From positions 70,031,710 to 70,095,709 of the forward strand of contig NC_134646.1 of NCBI RefSeq assembly GCF_030463565.1: a stretch of 64,000 nt of DNA. The letters are read 5' to 3'. Below are positions 38,332 to 49,918 of the stretch, piece by piece. Numbering within the stretch: the stretch's first letter is position 1; every line of letters begins with the position of its first letter. This stretch comes from Pelecanus crispus (lineage: Eukaryota; Chordata; Aves; Pelecaniformes; Pelecanidae). The notes beneath the pieces are model-generated. The model made no database searches. It saw only the letters and a list, made by a program, of their open reading frames with translations, and was not told where the DNA came from. A program made the translations under genes and the position numbers.

Positions 38332-38581
38332 ATGGCCGCCCTTGCCGACGCCGCTGCCGCTGCCTCCGCCGCCGCGCCGGGCAGCGGCGGGGACGGCCGG
38401 CGCGGTGGCGGCGGCCCGGAGCAGCAGGATAGCGGCCGGGGGGAGCCGAAAACTCTCTGGGGGAGCAGCGAGCCGCGGCCGCCTGCCGCCGGCTCGGGGC
38501 AGTCGTCCCCGCAGCAGCGAACGGAGACGCTGGGCTTCTACGAGAGCGACCGGGGCAGGAAGAAGAAGCGGAGCTTCTCGG
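38332..38581 (+). CDS. TAPT1: TAPT1 exon 1, coding part (start codon to donor)
   Basis: This encodes residues 1-83 and the first base of codon 84. TAPT1 is a conserved multi-pass membrane protein of the DUF747 family; yeast Emp65 acts in the endoplasmic reticulum, and the vertebrate protein is linked to cilia, axial patterning and skeletal development (human mutations cause a lethal osteochondrodysplasia). The N-terminus is Ala/Gly/Pro-rich and low in complexity, then the conserved TETLGFYESDR motif appears near residues 67-77, followed by a basic RKKKR stretch. I chose this ATG because its context is strong (A at -3, G at +4) and vertebrate TAPT1 proteins begin with a similar Met-Ala segment. 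In-frame upstream ATGs at 38149 and 38251 are alternatives. The donor is G|GTGAGG, leaving phase 1. Confidence 0.93.
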
Positions 38582-41500
38582 GTGAGGGGCGGCGGCGGGG
38601 CGGGAGGCCTCCTCCCGCAGGCCGTGGCGGGCAGCGAGGGGCCCCGGGCCGGGGTGCCCCCCACGGGAGGCCGGGGTGGCCGTAGCGGTGTTGCCCGGGG
38701 CGGGCGGCGCCTCCGGGGCGCGTCGCCAGCGCCGGCTCCGCTCAGCGCCGCCCGGCCCGGCCCGCCTGAGGGGCCGGGGCCGGGGTGGGTGCCTGAGGCG
38801 GGGCTGAGGGCGCGGCGGCCGCCCGCCTGGGCGAACTTCGGCGAGCGACTTCAGAAAGTGCGCCGGGACCTCGCGGGCCTGGGGAGCGGCGGGGCGCGGC
38901 GCGGCCGCCCCGCTCCGGGGCCGGGCGGGCGGGGAGCTTCCCCGCCGGCTGCGCTGCCTCTTCGCTTCCTGTTCCGAAGTCTCGTCGGCGAGCTCGCCCG
39001 TGTCGCTGAAATAAAGCCCCTCGGCGTGACTGGGTGTGCCCCTGCTTTCCACGCGAGCGCGTTGAGGAGGGGGAACGGGGGCAGCGCGGTCCCTGTGCGC
39101 TGGCAGGCAGCGTGTCGCCCGGGAATCGTCAGGAGGCTGCTAGACAGCGAGGGCATCGTCTGTCGAAGTGGTAGACACCGGCGTTGGAACTCGGGCTGTG
39201 AGGCTCCGTACCTGCCAAGGAGCGGCTGCAGCGAGCGGTGCGGAGCTGGCCCCTGGGTTTGCTGAGCCCCGCGGGCCGGGAGGGCTGCGCGCTGCCTTAA
39301 CTTTCTTGCTGGAGTTCGAGAAATGCTTCATCTGCTTAACGTGTCTTGTTACGTACACATAGCGATGAGTCCAGTAGTCTTTGCCTCTACTGCTGAGAGT
39401 AACGGTGCTGGTAGAGCCTTGAAGTTAGTATGCAAGATTATTAGAAGTCTTTTAAACTACATGTAGTTTACTAACTGAGGATCTTATAGGGAAAAATAAG
39501 GGAAAATGTCATGGCCTTTGCTATCAATCTGCAGCTATATTCACATTTACACTTGAACTGGTTGTTTCAAGTGTCTACAGAGTAGTTTTTGAAAATAGCC
39601 CTGCCTTTTTTGTAAAAATTGTCACTCGGTGTGGCAGGGTTGATTTATTGTTGGTAAGATTATAAATAACGTTATTAGCACCATATTGTTGAGTGGCTTG
39701 CTGAAAAATCTGGAAAGTGCTCAAAGCGGTGTTCAAATTTCCAGGCTTTCTGCCTCAGTGTTGGCTTGAATGTGATACTGCAGGTCTTATCAAATAGGAA
39801 AAATAGGATTTAACTTGAAATAATCTGCCAACAATTCAGTGCTTTCCTTCTGAGCTTGACAGGTGCTATGTCCATTTCTGACATGTGTTATGTCATAGGA
39901 TATGCAGCATCGCTGACTGCACTTCTGTGGTATTAATGAAGCTGATGTAATTTCCATAGCCGTAAGGAATTGGCTTGATTGTAGTATTATTAGGTGCTTT
40001 GTGGTGAAAAAAAGAATGGTCAAGATACATACTGATGTGCCTGAAAGAGAACTGACCAAATAATTGCGAAAAGTAAGGAAATTGTTGGGGTTTTGTGTGT
40101 GTGATTTCCTAACTTATCTTCCAGCAACTGATTTTAAATTAAAAAATAGTTAAAAATCATTGGTGCTCTCTCACTCTTCAGGACAAGAAAACATTAGTTG
40201 ATAGAGCAATTAAAAATTCTAACTCATCTAACGGTAGCAATATGTGAAATGGTAGGTAGAAGCAGGTTTTTTTGAGGATGGTAAAGCGGGACCTGTACTG
40301 TACAGAGGAGTTGTTTGGAGGAGAAGGAAATACTTATTAAAAAAAAAAATATTGTGCTGTTTTAGTCTTGATTGATTTATTTGAGTGTTTATGGAAGAAT
40401 TGTGTATTTAGGATTGATGGAAGTGAAGCGAGTGCCTGGAGTTGTTGCATTTAGGATTAAAGTTACAATTATATAACAACAGAAAATTATTGAGGCGCAG
40501 TGCATTTCGCATTTGCGCAAATTTTCCTCTTCATTTCTGGTTAATGGTTATCCTTTGTGTAGCTATGCATTGAAGTATAACTTAGGTAAATCATTATCCG
40601 TTTACCTTGAAGGAACTAGTGGCCTTTTATGTTTTGAAGATGCTTGTGCTTTTCTGTCCTGAGGTGGGGAGATAAATGAGAATACTTTAAGAACTAAGAG
40701 TATGCTGTCTGAACAGTTTAAACTTAGGCCACCGTCTAAAACTTTCTGACTGCAAAGGAGGGAAATTTGAAGTAAGGAAGGAATTTGAAGTAGGAATTAG
40801 TGTGTTGACTTATTTTTAAAAAGAAAATGATGCTTTGGTAGCAGAATTAAGCAGTGTTTCAGGTGACTTATTACTCTGTCCTGCCTTGGTGTCTCATCCT
40901 GTTCTTTTGCTTACTGTGTTTTTCCTGCAGGGTCAGCCACTGATCTCTTTCACAGCTGGCACAGAACTAGGGCTGATGCTCGGTAGCAGTAGTGCTCAGA
41001 AAAGAGGTGGCTGAGTGACTGTGTGCTTCAGTTCATCCCCTGTCACTGGAGGGATTGTTTTGCAGTCACAGTCTGGAGCTTGTGTGTTGATCAGCCTCAG
41101 TCATGAGGAGTGATTATCTCTTAATACCTAGGGCATGAAAGTCTAGCCAGGTGGGGGAAACTTAAAATCATTTCTTTTTCAGCAATAGGGCCATGAACCA
41201 GTTTGTGCGAGGTAAGGAGGAGTGGGGAGCAAGTAGCTCATTAGTTAGAATCGTAGAGTATCTCAAGTTGGAGGCGACCCATAAGGGACCCATAAGTTAC
41301 TCCATGGTGGTTGCCCATGTGTATATATCCGCAGGAAACATCAGCCACTTGAGATGCGTTATCTTCAAGTTAGAGAAGGTCTGTTATCTGAGGTGGAAGA
41401 AAATACACCCAGGCAGTTAACAGAGTAGTTAATTTGTGTGTTTATACCAAAGGTTATCTCTTTTTACTTTTAACTTTTTAAACAAGAAAGAATTGGGAAA

Positions 41501-43353
41501 AACAAAAAAGTTGCAAGTGATAGTCTTACAAAGGAAGATTCCAGAAAACAAGTTTGCAAGAGATCTGAACAATTATTTAGTGGTATGAACTTCTGCCTTA
41601 TTTCACTGGAATGAACTTTGATTGAAACTTTACATGTCAATATTAGTTTTCTACTACTTATTAAACAACATGTTGGTTTTTTTTTAAAATAAATACCTTT
41701 CAGGCTTACAGTAGATTTGGCCTACTTACTAGAAGTAGATCAGTAATATATAAATCATCAAAATCGCTGTCCAAACAAGCTCATACAGGGAAAAACTGTT
41801 CAGTTCATATAGTTGGAAGCAAATCATGATTTAAATGATTTATTAACAATACATAATTAACCAGCAGTCAGTGAATGATATAGCTGTGATCAGTATCAGC
41901 AACATGATAAATCACAATTCTAGACATACACAGAATGTTAATACACCAAAATAAACTTCAAAATGCCCATATATAATGCCCACAAGTTCTAATCGCACTC
42001 AATACACGTGCCCCCCACCCAAGGCAGTGTAGGTTATAAGCATACCCTGCCTCCTCTTCTTCTTTTGTACTTCTGTTTGAGCTGATTCCTTCTTTGCTTT
42101 GAAACTTTGTATCTGGCTACTCTTCCAGCTAATGGTCATCATCATCTTCAATGTGATGAATATTGAGAAGCCACTATCTTAGTTTTGGGTGAACTCTTCA
42201 CATGTAGCATCTATACCTGCATTCCTCTCTTAACAGCTGTTATCTAGGCTGTTTTACTACGGGTGTGTTATGCAGCTTCTTCCTCCCCACCAAAAATGTG
42301 GAGCATTGTACCAGGCAAGGTCCACTCCCCGTCACCCCTGCCAGTAGTCACTAAGACTTCGGCTAAAACCTGAATTTACTGTTTGTGAGCATGTGCTTAT
42401 GTCATGATAAATGCACTGTAGCTTTTCAGTTATCTGTCTAGACAAGCAATTTCCATCTTTTGGATGTTGCATGAACACTAAGAGTTTCTGTTTTTAAATG
42501 CCAATAATAACCAGAAATGATGAACTTTATTGTAGTGTTCTGTCACTTCTGAAGTGTTACCAGGAGGTAGCAATGTCAGACCTTGTCAGTGAGTGTCAAA
42601 GCTTAAGCTCAACCTCCTTGTGCTGACAACCTGAATTTTCATAATTATAATTTTGTATTTTCTTTCCTTTTGCAAGACAAAAGTCGCTGCACAAAGTGTT
42701 TTTTTTAGAAGCCATGTGAGTTGACTAAACATAGGTCAGTCAGCCTTCGGCTTATTTACCTGCGGCTATTAAAATGCAGGAGACCTGTATGTGCTTGATG
42801 GCTTTTTGGTCTTGAAAGACTTCGATCTGATCATCAAATGGTCAGCATGCTTGTACTGTTTGTGCACCGAATCATTTCGGATCATGTACCCATGAACGTT
42901 TTGATCTTACAGAAAGTTGTTCTTTAAAAGAAAGAACAAGTTGCTAGTGTTGCTGAGAGAGAAAATAGCTTTTCAAGTCTAAAATAGAGCTTAGTAAATT
43001 TGGGAGGACTGTCAGTATGTTAAGGATTAGATCCACTCGGCATATTGTGTTCAGTGTAGCTGCTTTGAGTAACGTTTTGGAGAAGTGGGATGTCTGATGA
43101 AAATGATTGGCTGGGAAAAGTCGCATGTTTTGTTTGTTGGGAGGCAACAGGGGAATGGGAGAGCATAGGACTTGCTTCTCATAGCTCCTTCCATACCAAG
43201 TTATTTGGCATTCTGGTTACTATCAGCAGAAGCCTTCTGGGTTAGATGTGATGTGAATGAAGCACATAGCAAGTAACAAAAACATCGCAGCCTTCTCACT
43301 CTTTGGAAGTCATGCCTGAAGTGTCTTCTGCTTATGTGTGTTCCTGAATGTAG
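38582..43353 (+). other. TAPT1: TAPT1 intron 1
   Basis: The intron has GTGAGG at its start and TAG at its end. Its first 700 bases are still CpG island, and the rest is AT-rich. It holds one CR1 fragment near 41.25 kb. I see no other gene. Open frames across the island part are composition shadows, and those in the AT-rich part are short. Confidence 0.85.
41247..41308 (-). mobile_element. CR1 LINE 3'-end fragment
   Basis: The plus strand begins AGAATCGTAGAGTATCTCAA and continues with 'gttggaggcgacccataag', the complement of a CR1 3' end. Only about 60 bases remain. Within it an 11-base unit (GACCCATAAGG) is tandemly duplicated at 41276-41297, which is not part of the usual CR1 tail. Confidence 0.8.
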
Positions 43354-43484
43354 ATCTTTCATTGCTGAGATTCATCAGTGCTGAGCTAACAAGAGGTTAC
43401 TTCCTTGAACACAATGAAGCAAAATACACAGAGCGGAGAGAGAGAGTATACACATGCATGCGGATACCAAAAGAACTGGAAAAG
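43354..43484 (+). CDS. TAPT1: TAPT1 exon 2
   Basis: The exon finishes codon 84 (Asp) and adds residues 85-127. It reads LSLLRFISAELTRGYFLEHN and goes on through a YTERRERVYTCMRIPKELEK segment, a very strong match to vertebrate TAPT1. This part is cytosolic and charged, and leads into the first membrane segment. The acceptor is 'cctgaatgtag', with a weak pyrimidine tract, and the donor is AAG|GTGAAG. It ends in phase 0 and its 131 bases fit exactly between exons 1 and 3. Confidence 0.96.
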
Positions 43485-44727
43485 GTGAAGTATTCTTTAA
43501 GATTTGTTTTAATTTAGAGATTAAGTCTGTTGCATTAAATTATTTAAATAAATATTTATTTTTCAAACACATTTGGTACTAAAAAAGATTTAAACATTTA
43601 TAATGATTAATTTTCAGTGTCAGTAACTTAAACATTTGTGTTTCAGTTCTTTTTGTCTGTGCTTGTTGCTGCTGGCGTCTTGTGGCCACTTGATGTTATT
43701 AGCAGAGATGGACATGACTAACTTTCAAGTCCAGATGATGACAAATTAATTCAAATATAAAGATGTCACTGATCCTTAGTCAAACAAAAGAAAACTTTTT
43801 ACAGCAAAATGTAATTTTACATTTTTAAAAAAATTGTTTTAAACATCTTTCCGGTCTAAAATGTTGTGAGGGTGGGAAGATTTCAGTCCTTTAAAAATAT
43901 GGTGATGGATGAGTTTCTGTCTAAGGTTTTTGACTTAATTTTCATAGCCTTCTATTTTGCTTCTTACTACTGTTTACCGCATCTTCCCTCTCTATCCCAG
44001 TGCTATGGCTCTTCCTGAGGTGTTCCTACCACCTCCTTTATGTCAGCTTAGCTACAATTCTGGCCCTGCAGTGAGCCAATTCCAGTGCTGTAATGTAGAA
44101 GAGAGTTTTATTCTGGTTTAACTATTTTCAAACCCTGTAGGAGAGTGAGTCAGATTTGGGAGGCAGCAGGAGTATGCTCAAGGATGAGGAGTAAGGCAAC
44201 ATTGGTAACAAGGTTTGGCTAGGCTGCAGTGTAACGACAACATTACAAGTAATGTTGCTAAAATTCTCAAAACCTCTAGGGATGAAGTTACACGATAGGG
44301 CTAAATCAATTTAACTCTGACTTACGTTGAAGGAAGAGTCTTGTTTTGCTGTTCTTCCCGCTTCAGTCTTCTGCCTTATTCATGCTGCCTGTTTTGCATG
44401 AGCTGTGGTGCTTGTAGGACTGTTCTCAGACTTAAATCAGCTCATAATTTGGCAATGAATGCTTCACTTTTCTTGCTCTGTTCTTTGCCAGGATAGTGAG
44501 CTGAATTGCTCAGCCAATATTCTTGAGAATCCAGAGCCTACAGAAGGGTGGAAGGGGAACTGTATAGCTTGGAGTAGAAAGATGAAGGAGCAGTGGAGGA
44601 GGGAGGGAGAGAGAGTAGGATACCCTTTGTCAGCAGCACTCGGTTTCCCCCTTCAATATCATTAAATTAATCCTTGGACCATGATGAGACCTAGTTTTAC
44701 AAAACTAAATTCCAAGTCAGTTACTGT

Positions 44728-44915
44728 AGAAAATCACAGTATAGATGAGACTGGCATGGACCTCTGCAGATGATGGAGTCCAAGCCCTTGCTTAAAGCTG
44801 CGTCACCTACAACAGGTTGCTCAGGACCAGATCCAGTTGGGCTTTGAACATCTCCAGGGATGGTGTCTTCACATCCTCGCTGTTTATGCATTCCAGTTTA
44901 CAGTAGAATATTCCA
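44728..44915 (-). mobile_element. CR1 LINE 3' fragment
   Basis: The plus strand follows the complement of an avian CR1 tail: 'gaaaatcacag', 'ggacctctgcagatgatggagtccaa', 'caacaggttgctcaggaccag', 'tccagttgggctttgaacatctccagggatgg'. Copy is about 170-190 bases, diverged, non-coding, inserted in antisense orientation to TAPT1. The left (3') end is clear; the right end is approximate. Confidence 0.88.
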
Positions 44916-46904
44916 GTTATGGTAGAGTCTCAGCTGAACAATATAGCAGTTCTACATCATCTCCATTGTAATTATGTAGGCTATTACATGCAGTCTCCAA
45001 GCCACAGAAATTATTCTGAAGGATCATCACCATAGATTCTCAATAAAACTTTCAGTATGTAAGAACAAGTGAAGGCCAACAGTCTTTTAAGAATAAGGTT
45101 GATGCTGTAAGTGGTGAAATTGAATGTTTTTGCATGGTAAATCAGACTTCAGTCTGTACTTTGAATATGAAAGAATATGAAACTGAGTAATAGATAGATT
45201 TAAAAAGTGATAGTTACCTTTTTACAGAGAGATTATTTAATAAATTTGTTACTTCTTTGCATGGGCTTAGTCCAGGTTAGTATACCTACTAGCTATATCA
45301 AATTGAATCATACGTGTTGAAAAAATTGGAAAAGTATGATGATGAGCACTGAGAAAGCAAACTTAATAGTGTGCACATCATCACCTATTGCAGGAATCAC
45401 TTGACTGTGTGATTCAAAACACTGCTTAATTGAAATAAAGCATGTGAGACACTAGGAAAGGAAGAAAAGAATTTTCTTAATGGTTTGTATTGTTTACTAC
45501 CTAATAGTATAATTACAGACTAGGAATGGAAATCATAATCAGGTAGGGTGAGAATAAACCGGAATAAATTTATCAGGGCCTAATCTCAGGAGATATTTAA
45601 CATGCACTTACTACATGTACATAATTTGAGAGTGGGGTGTGGTTGTAAAAGGGTAGTATTTTTGTTGTTGTTGTTCTGAATACTCCTTTATTTAGAGAAG
45701 CTAGATGATTTGTAATATAAACGCTGCTTCCACTCGAGCTTTTTGTGCAGTTTCAGTGGAAGCTCTTCATTATAATAGATTATTTATACTAAATGAGAAG
45801 GTGGTCTCTATTTCTGTCGTCTTGAGGGAACACTTGTCAATTGATCTCAAAATTAAACTTTGTGCTCTTTTGCTAAAATATGTTGATGGAAAAGCTCTAT
45901 AAGCTCCTCAGTATCTGGAATGTAGCAGCAAACAAGGTTTACAGAAATGAGTGGAAGGTTCAGTGCTGATTATGTTTCAACAAGTGCATGTAAGTGTGCA
46001 AATGCAATGTTGTGAAAAATTAGGAAAATGATATTAAACAGTAATTGCAAATATTAATACGAGCTTATAGAAAGGGAAAAAGTGTGATTACACAGGCAGA
46101 GAAAAAGTCTGTCTGAGTCAAGAAGAAAATGCAGAATTGTTTTCTAGATTATAAAGATGTCTTAAAGAATACAGGGGCAAAACAACAGGCTATCTTTTGA
46201 TTTTGCTTGGATTAAGGAGTTTTAAAAAAAAAAAATGATGCATGTTCAGCTCTCGTCATCCTCAGCGCTTGGATATTCAGCACCTGGTTTAAAAGCAAAG
46301 AAAGTGTTTTGAAAGGCAAAGAGCTTGTGGGAGATAAAAGTAATTTACTTGTGCCTTTGGTTTACTTTTTTTTCCCCCCAAACCAGTGTCTTCCTTTCCC
46401 ATCAGCAATATATACTACTTTCACATGTAAATGCCTGTCATGGATATCTAGGCCTGCTTAGATGTTGCTAGTCTTAACTGTGTAGACAGTTAAGCTTGCC
46501 TTTTTACGTGGTTTTCCTTGCAGAAAAAAACCCTAGCTCCTGGTCTGACAGAGGCATAAAAGCGTATGTGTAGAGTCCCATTCAGGTAAATCGTAGATAC
46601 ATTCAAAGAGCAGCTAAGGAAGGAATGTCATGTGAGGAGTGTCTGGTATATAAGAGCCTTCTAATTGCAGAGTTGAGGTCTAGTTTAATTATCATAGAGT
46701 TGCTTGGCTTGTGGCTATAATGAAATGGCTTTAACTGTTTCTGTAAATTAAGGATAGAGCATTTAAACTGAGGACAACTGGAAGTTTACCTCTTTGTATT
46801 TTATATTCTTCTCTGTATGAAGAAGGTGGATATTCTCTGAAGGAGAACTACCACAGCTGTAATTAGCTGTGCAATAGAAAACTAAAAAGGTAAAAAAAAA
46901 TATC

Positions 46905-46922
46905 GGGGGGGGGGGGGGGGGG
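46905..46922 (+). repeat. 18-base G homopolymer
   Basis: An uninterrupted run of 18 G is followed by CGGGCAGG, inside intron 2 on the transcribed-sense strand. It can form quadruplexes in DNA or in the TAPT1 pre-mRNA. Run length is likely to be polymorphic and is also the kind of position where assemblies err. Confidence 0.75.
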
Positions 46923-47355
46923 CGGGCAGGAGAAGCAGACTAGAAAGGATGTAGGTGGAAAATGGCTGTGCACATGTACACACAGCTCTACATTTTTTTT
47001 TTTCCTAAGGTTAACAACATTAACTTTTGTAACCTTAGAGGAAAGTCACCATTGGAAAATGAGCTACAGTTATATCCAATTGCAGTTGATCTATTCAGTA
47101 AAGACTGAGTTCGGTGAGCCGTGGAAGTCTGCAAAAGCCTTGCTGCTTGGATTTTGTGGTGCAGAATTTGTGATGAATAGTCTTCCAAGTGCATAGCATG
47201 TTACAGTTCAGCTGATTGAACAAGTGAGAGTGTTGTGCTTATTTGGTTAATTAGTCTTATGTAAATGTATTTTTCATAAAATAATACAATTCTTTATAAA
47301 CTTTTTGTAACTCTATAAACTACTAACATACTTCTGTTTTATTTTTGTAATTTAG

Positions 47356-47474
47356 TTGATGTTTTTTGGAATCTTTTTGTGCCTGGATGCTTTTCTGTAT
47401 GTGTTCACCCTGCTTCCTTTGAGAGTTTTTCTGGCAATGTTCCGGTTCATCACTTTGCCTTGCTATGGCTTACG
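47356..47474 (+). CDS. TAPT1: TAPT1 exon 3 (first transmembrane segment)
   Basis: Encodes residues 128-166 and two bases of codon 167. It begins LMFFGIFLCLDAFLYVFTLL and continues PLRVFLAMFRFITLPCYGL, a strongly hydrophobic stretch of about 30 residues that forms the first membrane segment of the DUF747 fold. The match to vertebrate TAPT1 is nearly complete. The acceptor is 'tttttgtaatttag' and the donor is ACG|GTAAGT, an excellent match. The exon leaves phase 2. Confidence 0.96.
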
Positions 47475-48880
47475 GTAAGTTAATTCAAGAGAAAGGTGTT
47501 GATACCCTTAAACAATGTTTCTCTATTTATGTGTGTGCTTAATTTTATGGCCTTTCAGTGCCATTTGAACTACGAATTACTTCTGCTGCTGTAAAACAGA
47601 AGTTTTGGTCCAAATTAGCCAAAGCAAAGGTGTGCATGGGACCTTTAAGCTTTGCCAGCATTCACTGTCATCGTTGTTTCCTTCAGACACAACAGTTTGA
47701 TAACAGCACCACTTAGGTATATTCAGGTTAGCAGAGGACAGAGATGTAACCTCACCCTGTAGTTTTGTTCTTCTAACATCTATTTGAACAGTGTTTTAAG
47801 ATTTCTTAGGCTTTAGTTAATGACTTGGCTTGTGTCTTCTCATAGACTCTTTGATATTGAAACAAACGTTTCATTTTTTCTACAACAAAACTTTTCCTTA
47901 TTTCCAGGGTAAACTTTGCCCAAAGGATCCCTGTGTAAAATGTGTTATTTTCTTTCCTTCAAAGAATCTTAGAGAGTAATTAGATGGGACTAACTAATCA
48001 GACTAATATTAAGAAATTTTAGATCTTAACCCCTTGCCTTTTTGTTCAGATCAATACTAAGAAGAAGTTGTGAATACATAGGACTTTGCCTTTCCGGCAA
48101 ACTATCCAAAAGTTGGATAGAATTAATTTCCTTGATAAAAGTTGCGACTTCATGGTAAAGCTGATTATGTAAGTCTTAAGCATAGCCTAAAAGCAAAGGA
48201 GTATTTGTATTGATGTTGCAATTTTTCCTTGAATAAATAAAAACTTCAGGGTTTTCATTGTGGATTTCCCCAAACTTTAATTTAATTTATGGTAGCTGAT
48301 TTATTTTTTTAAATTGAGTTGCTTACATTTGCATTATTCATAGTCTTTTATATGTGAAATGCTTTTAGATGCATAGTTTAGAATGCGTGTTCTGATTAGA
48401 GCAAATGCTAGTCTAGTTGTGTAAGAAAATGTTTTGTAATCTTGAGCTGAAATGTTTGTTCTTGGGTGATGCTTAACATAGGCACTAGGTGGCAGTGTCT
48501 AATATTTTATTGTGCTGTTAATTTTGAGCTGAATCTCAGACTTTCATTATGCTAAAATTTGCTGTGTAAAAAAAGTGACAGCTATTTAGATTTACCCTGA
48601 TGAGTAGTCAAATTCTGTGCCTATTTGTAAATATCTGTACAGATGCTATTGCTAAAATATGAAAATTCAGGTAAATGTAATGGTTTTTAATCTATCATTT
48701 GGATCTTACTACTATTTTCTGTTTAAAAAGTGTTATTCCTTGCTTATAAACTCAGCTTTGCTTTTGACAAGTTTTCTGCTCTTCTGGAATTATGATCAAA
48801 AATTTGAAAGACCAGTTGCTGGTTTTGGGTATTGTTCAATATAGTGAAGAAAGCAGCATTGAAAATACCATATGCACTCA

Positions 48881-48916
48881 CACATGTGTATGTGTGTATA
48901 TATATGTACACACACC
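48881..48916. repeat. TG/TA/CA dinucleotide microsatellite
   Basis: An imperfect alternating purine-pyrimidine stretch of CA, TG and TA units of about 36 bases. It is short and interrupted, ordinary for an intron. Confidence 0.6.
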
Positions 48917-49799
48917 TGCAATGTTAAAACTTAGTCTACTTGCTTGACAGTATTTTTAGTGTGTAAGGCAGGACAGAATCCAGTTTATTCAACTTGACTA
49001 TGTAAACTCTAAAGTGTTACCAGGTAAGATGCACTGAAACTGAGATTATCTTGAGTGAAGGCGGCTTTGTTTTTGTAACAACTCCTGAAGCAATTTCTTT
49101 TCTCACAGTTTCTTCAGATGTTTGTGGAACTCATTTCCCTAGAATCTCTTTACTTGTTCACTACTTGAGGCTTTATCTAATTCATTAATGTTTTAAAGTT
49201 GTTTTTTTAGCAACTGGTTCACAATTCATGTTTCTAGTATGTAATGGAACTTTTTCAGATGTAATGATTCTTATTTCCAAATATTCAGAGCCTGTACTTT
49301 GGTCTTTGGGGTTTTTCTTGTTTCTCTAGTTATGCTGATTTGATTTGTAATGGCAAAAAAGATTCGTGATTTTCTTCCATCTCAGGAAATATATTTTTAT
49401 GTGTTTGTAACAAAATAGAGTTCAATAGGTAAAACACATCTGTCATTATGAAAGGTACTTACAAAGCAGGTGGCTTTTTATTTTTCAGCTTTCTCTTCCT
49501 CACAAATGTCAAGTAAGTGTTGAGAGACATGACTAGTTGTTATTTGAACCTGCCACATCATATTCCATTCTGTGTAGTAAATAAAAGTGCTCCTCCCTTC
49601 ATCTTGACTTTTTCCTCAACATCTCAGTGAAGTGATTGAGCAGTGAGTGTTCTGTCTCCCTCCCAGTTTACTCTTCAGTTCATTTATTTCCTCATAACTC
49701 TTTCTGCTCTTTTCAGTGTAGAAAAAGATTATATTACCCATTATTTCTTTAAAACAATAAAACCACATCCTATGTAAGATGGGCTAATTCCTGTATATG

Positions 49800-49918
49800 G
49801 TATTGTGTGCAGTGCTTAATTGTAGGGGGAGCGCTTTATAGCCTCTTCCACATGTTTTAATATCCCATTTTACAGAGCTCTGAAAGGGAACAGAGAGTAA
49901 TGTATCTTAAATTTGTTT
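49800..49918 (+). mobile_element. possible MIR SINE fragment
   Basis: The series 'gcgctttatagcct', 'atatcccattttacagag' and 'cagagag' follows the order of words in the 3' half of MIR-type tRNA-derived SINEs, which are shared by all amniotes. Matches are interrupted and diverged, as expected for so old an element. Family assignment is tentative. Confidence 0.4.

Larger units (their letters stand above)
37490..39290. promoter_or_regulatory. CpG island with TAPT1 promoter, 5' UTR and exon 1
   Basis: GC and CpG content rise sharply near 37.49 kb and fall back near 39.29 kb, apart from a gap at 37.69-37.83 kb where a CR1 tail is inserted. The densest part, 38.0-38.95 kb, surrounds TAPT1 exon 1. 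No TATA box is seen upstream of the start codon. Instead there are GC boxes, YY1-type words and an AP-1 word, listed separately, as expected for a broad housekeeping promoter. The transcription start cannot be fixed from sequence; it should lie between about 38.0 and 38.3 kb. Large open frames of 413, 307 and 282 codons across the island, on both strands, are caused by lack of stops in GC-rich DNA. Confidence 0.85.
43485..47355 (+). other. TAPT1: TAPT1 intron 2
   Basis: The intron is bounded by GTGAAG and TTTAG. It contains one CR1 fragment at 44.73-44.9 kb, a (TTG)n microsatellite near 45.66 kb and an 18-base G run at 46.9 kb. No other gene is seen. Confidence 0.85.

Noticed and set aside
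37811..39052. 413-codon minus-strand open frame
   Set aside because: It lies across the TAPT1 CpG island, antisense to exon 1, with Arg/Pro/Ala/Gly-dominated composition. Overlapping long frames exist on both strands, as expected when GC-rich DNA lacks stops. No domain is recognisable.
38342..39265. 307-codon plus-strand open frame
   Set aside because: It is in a different frame from TAPT1 exon 1 and runs through the donor into intron 1; a composition effect.
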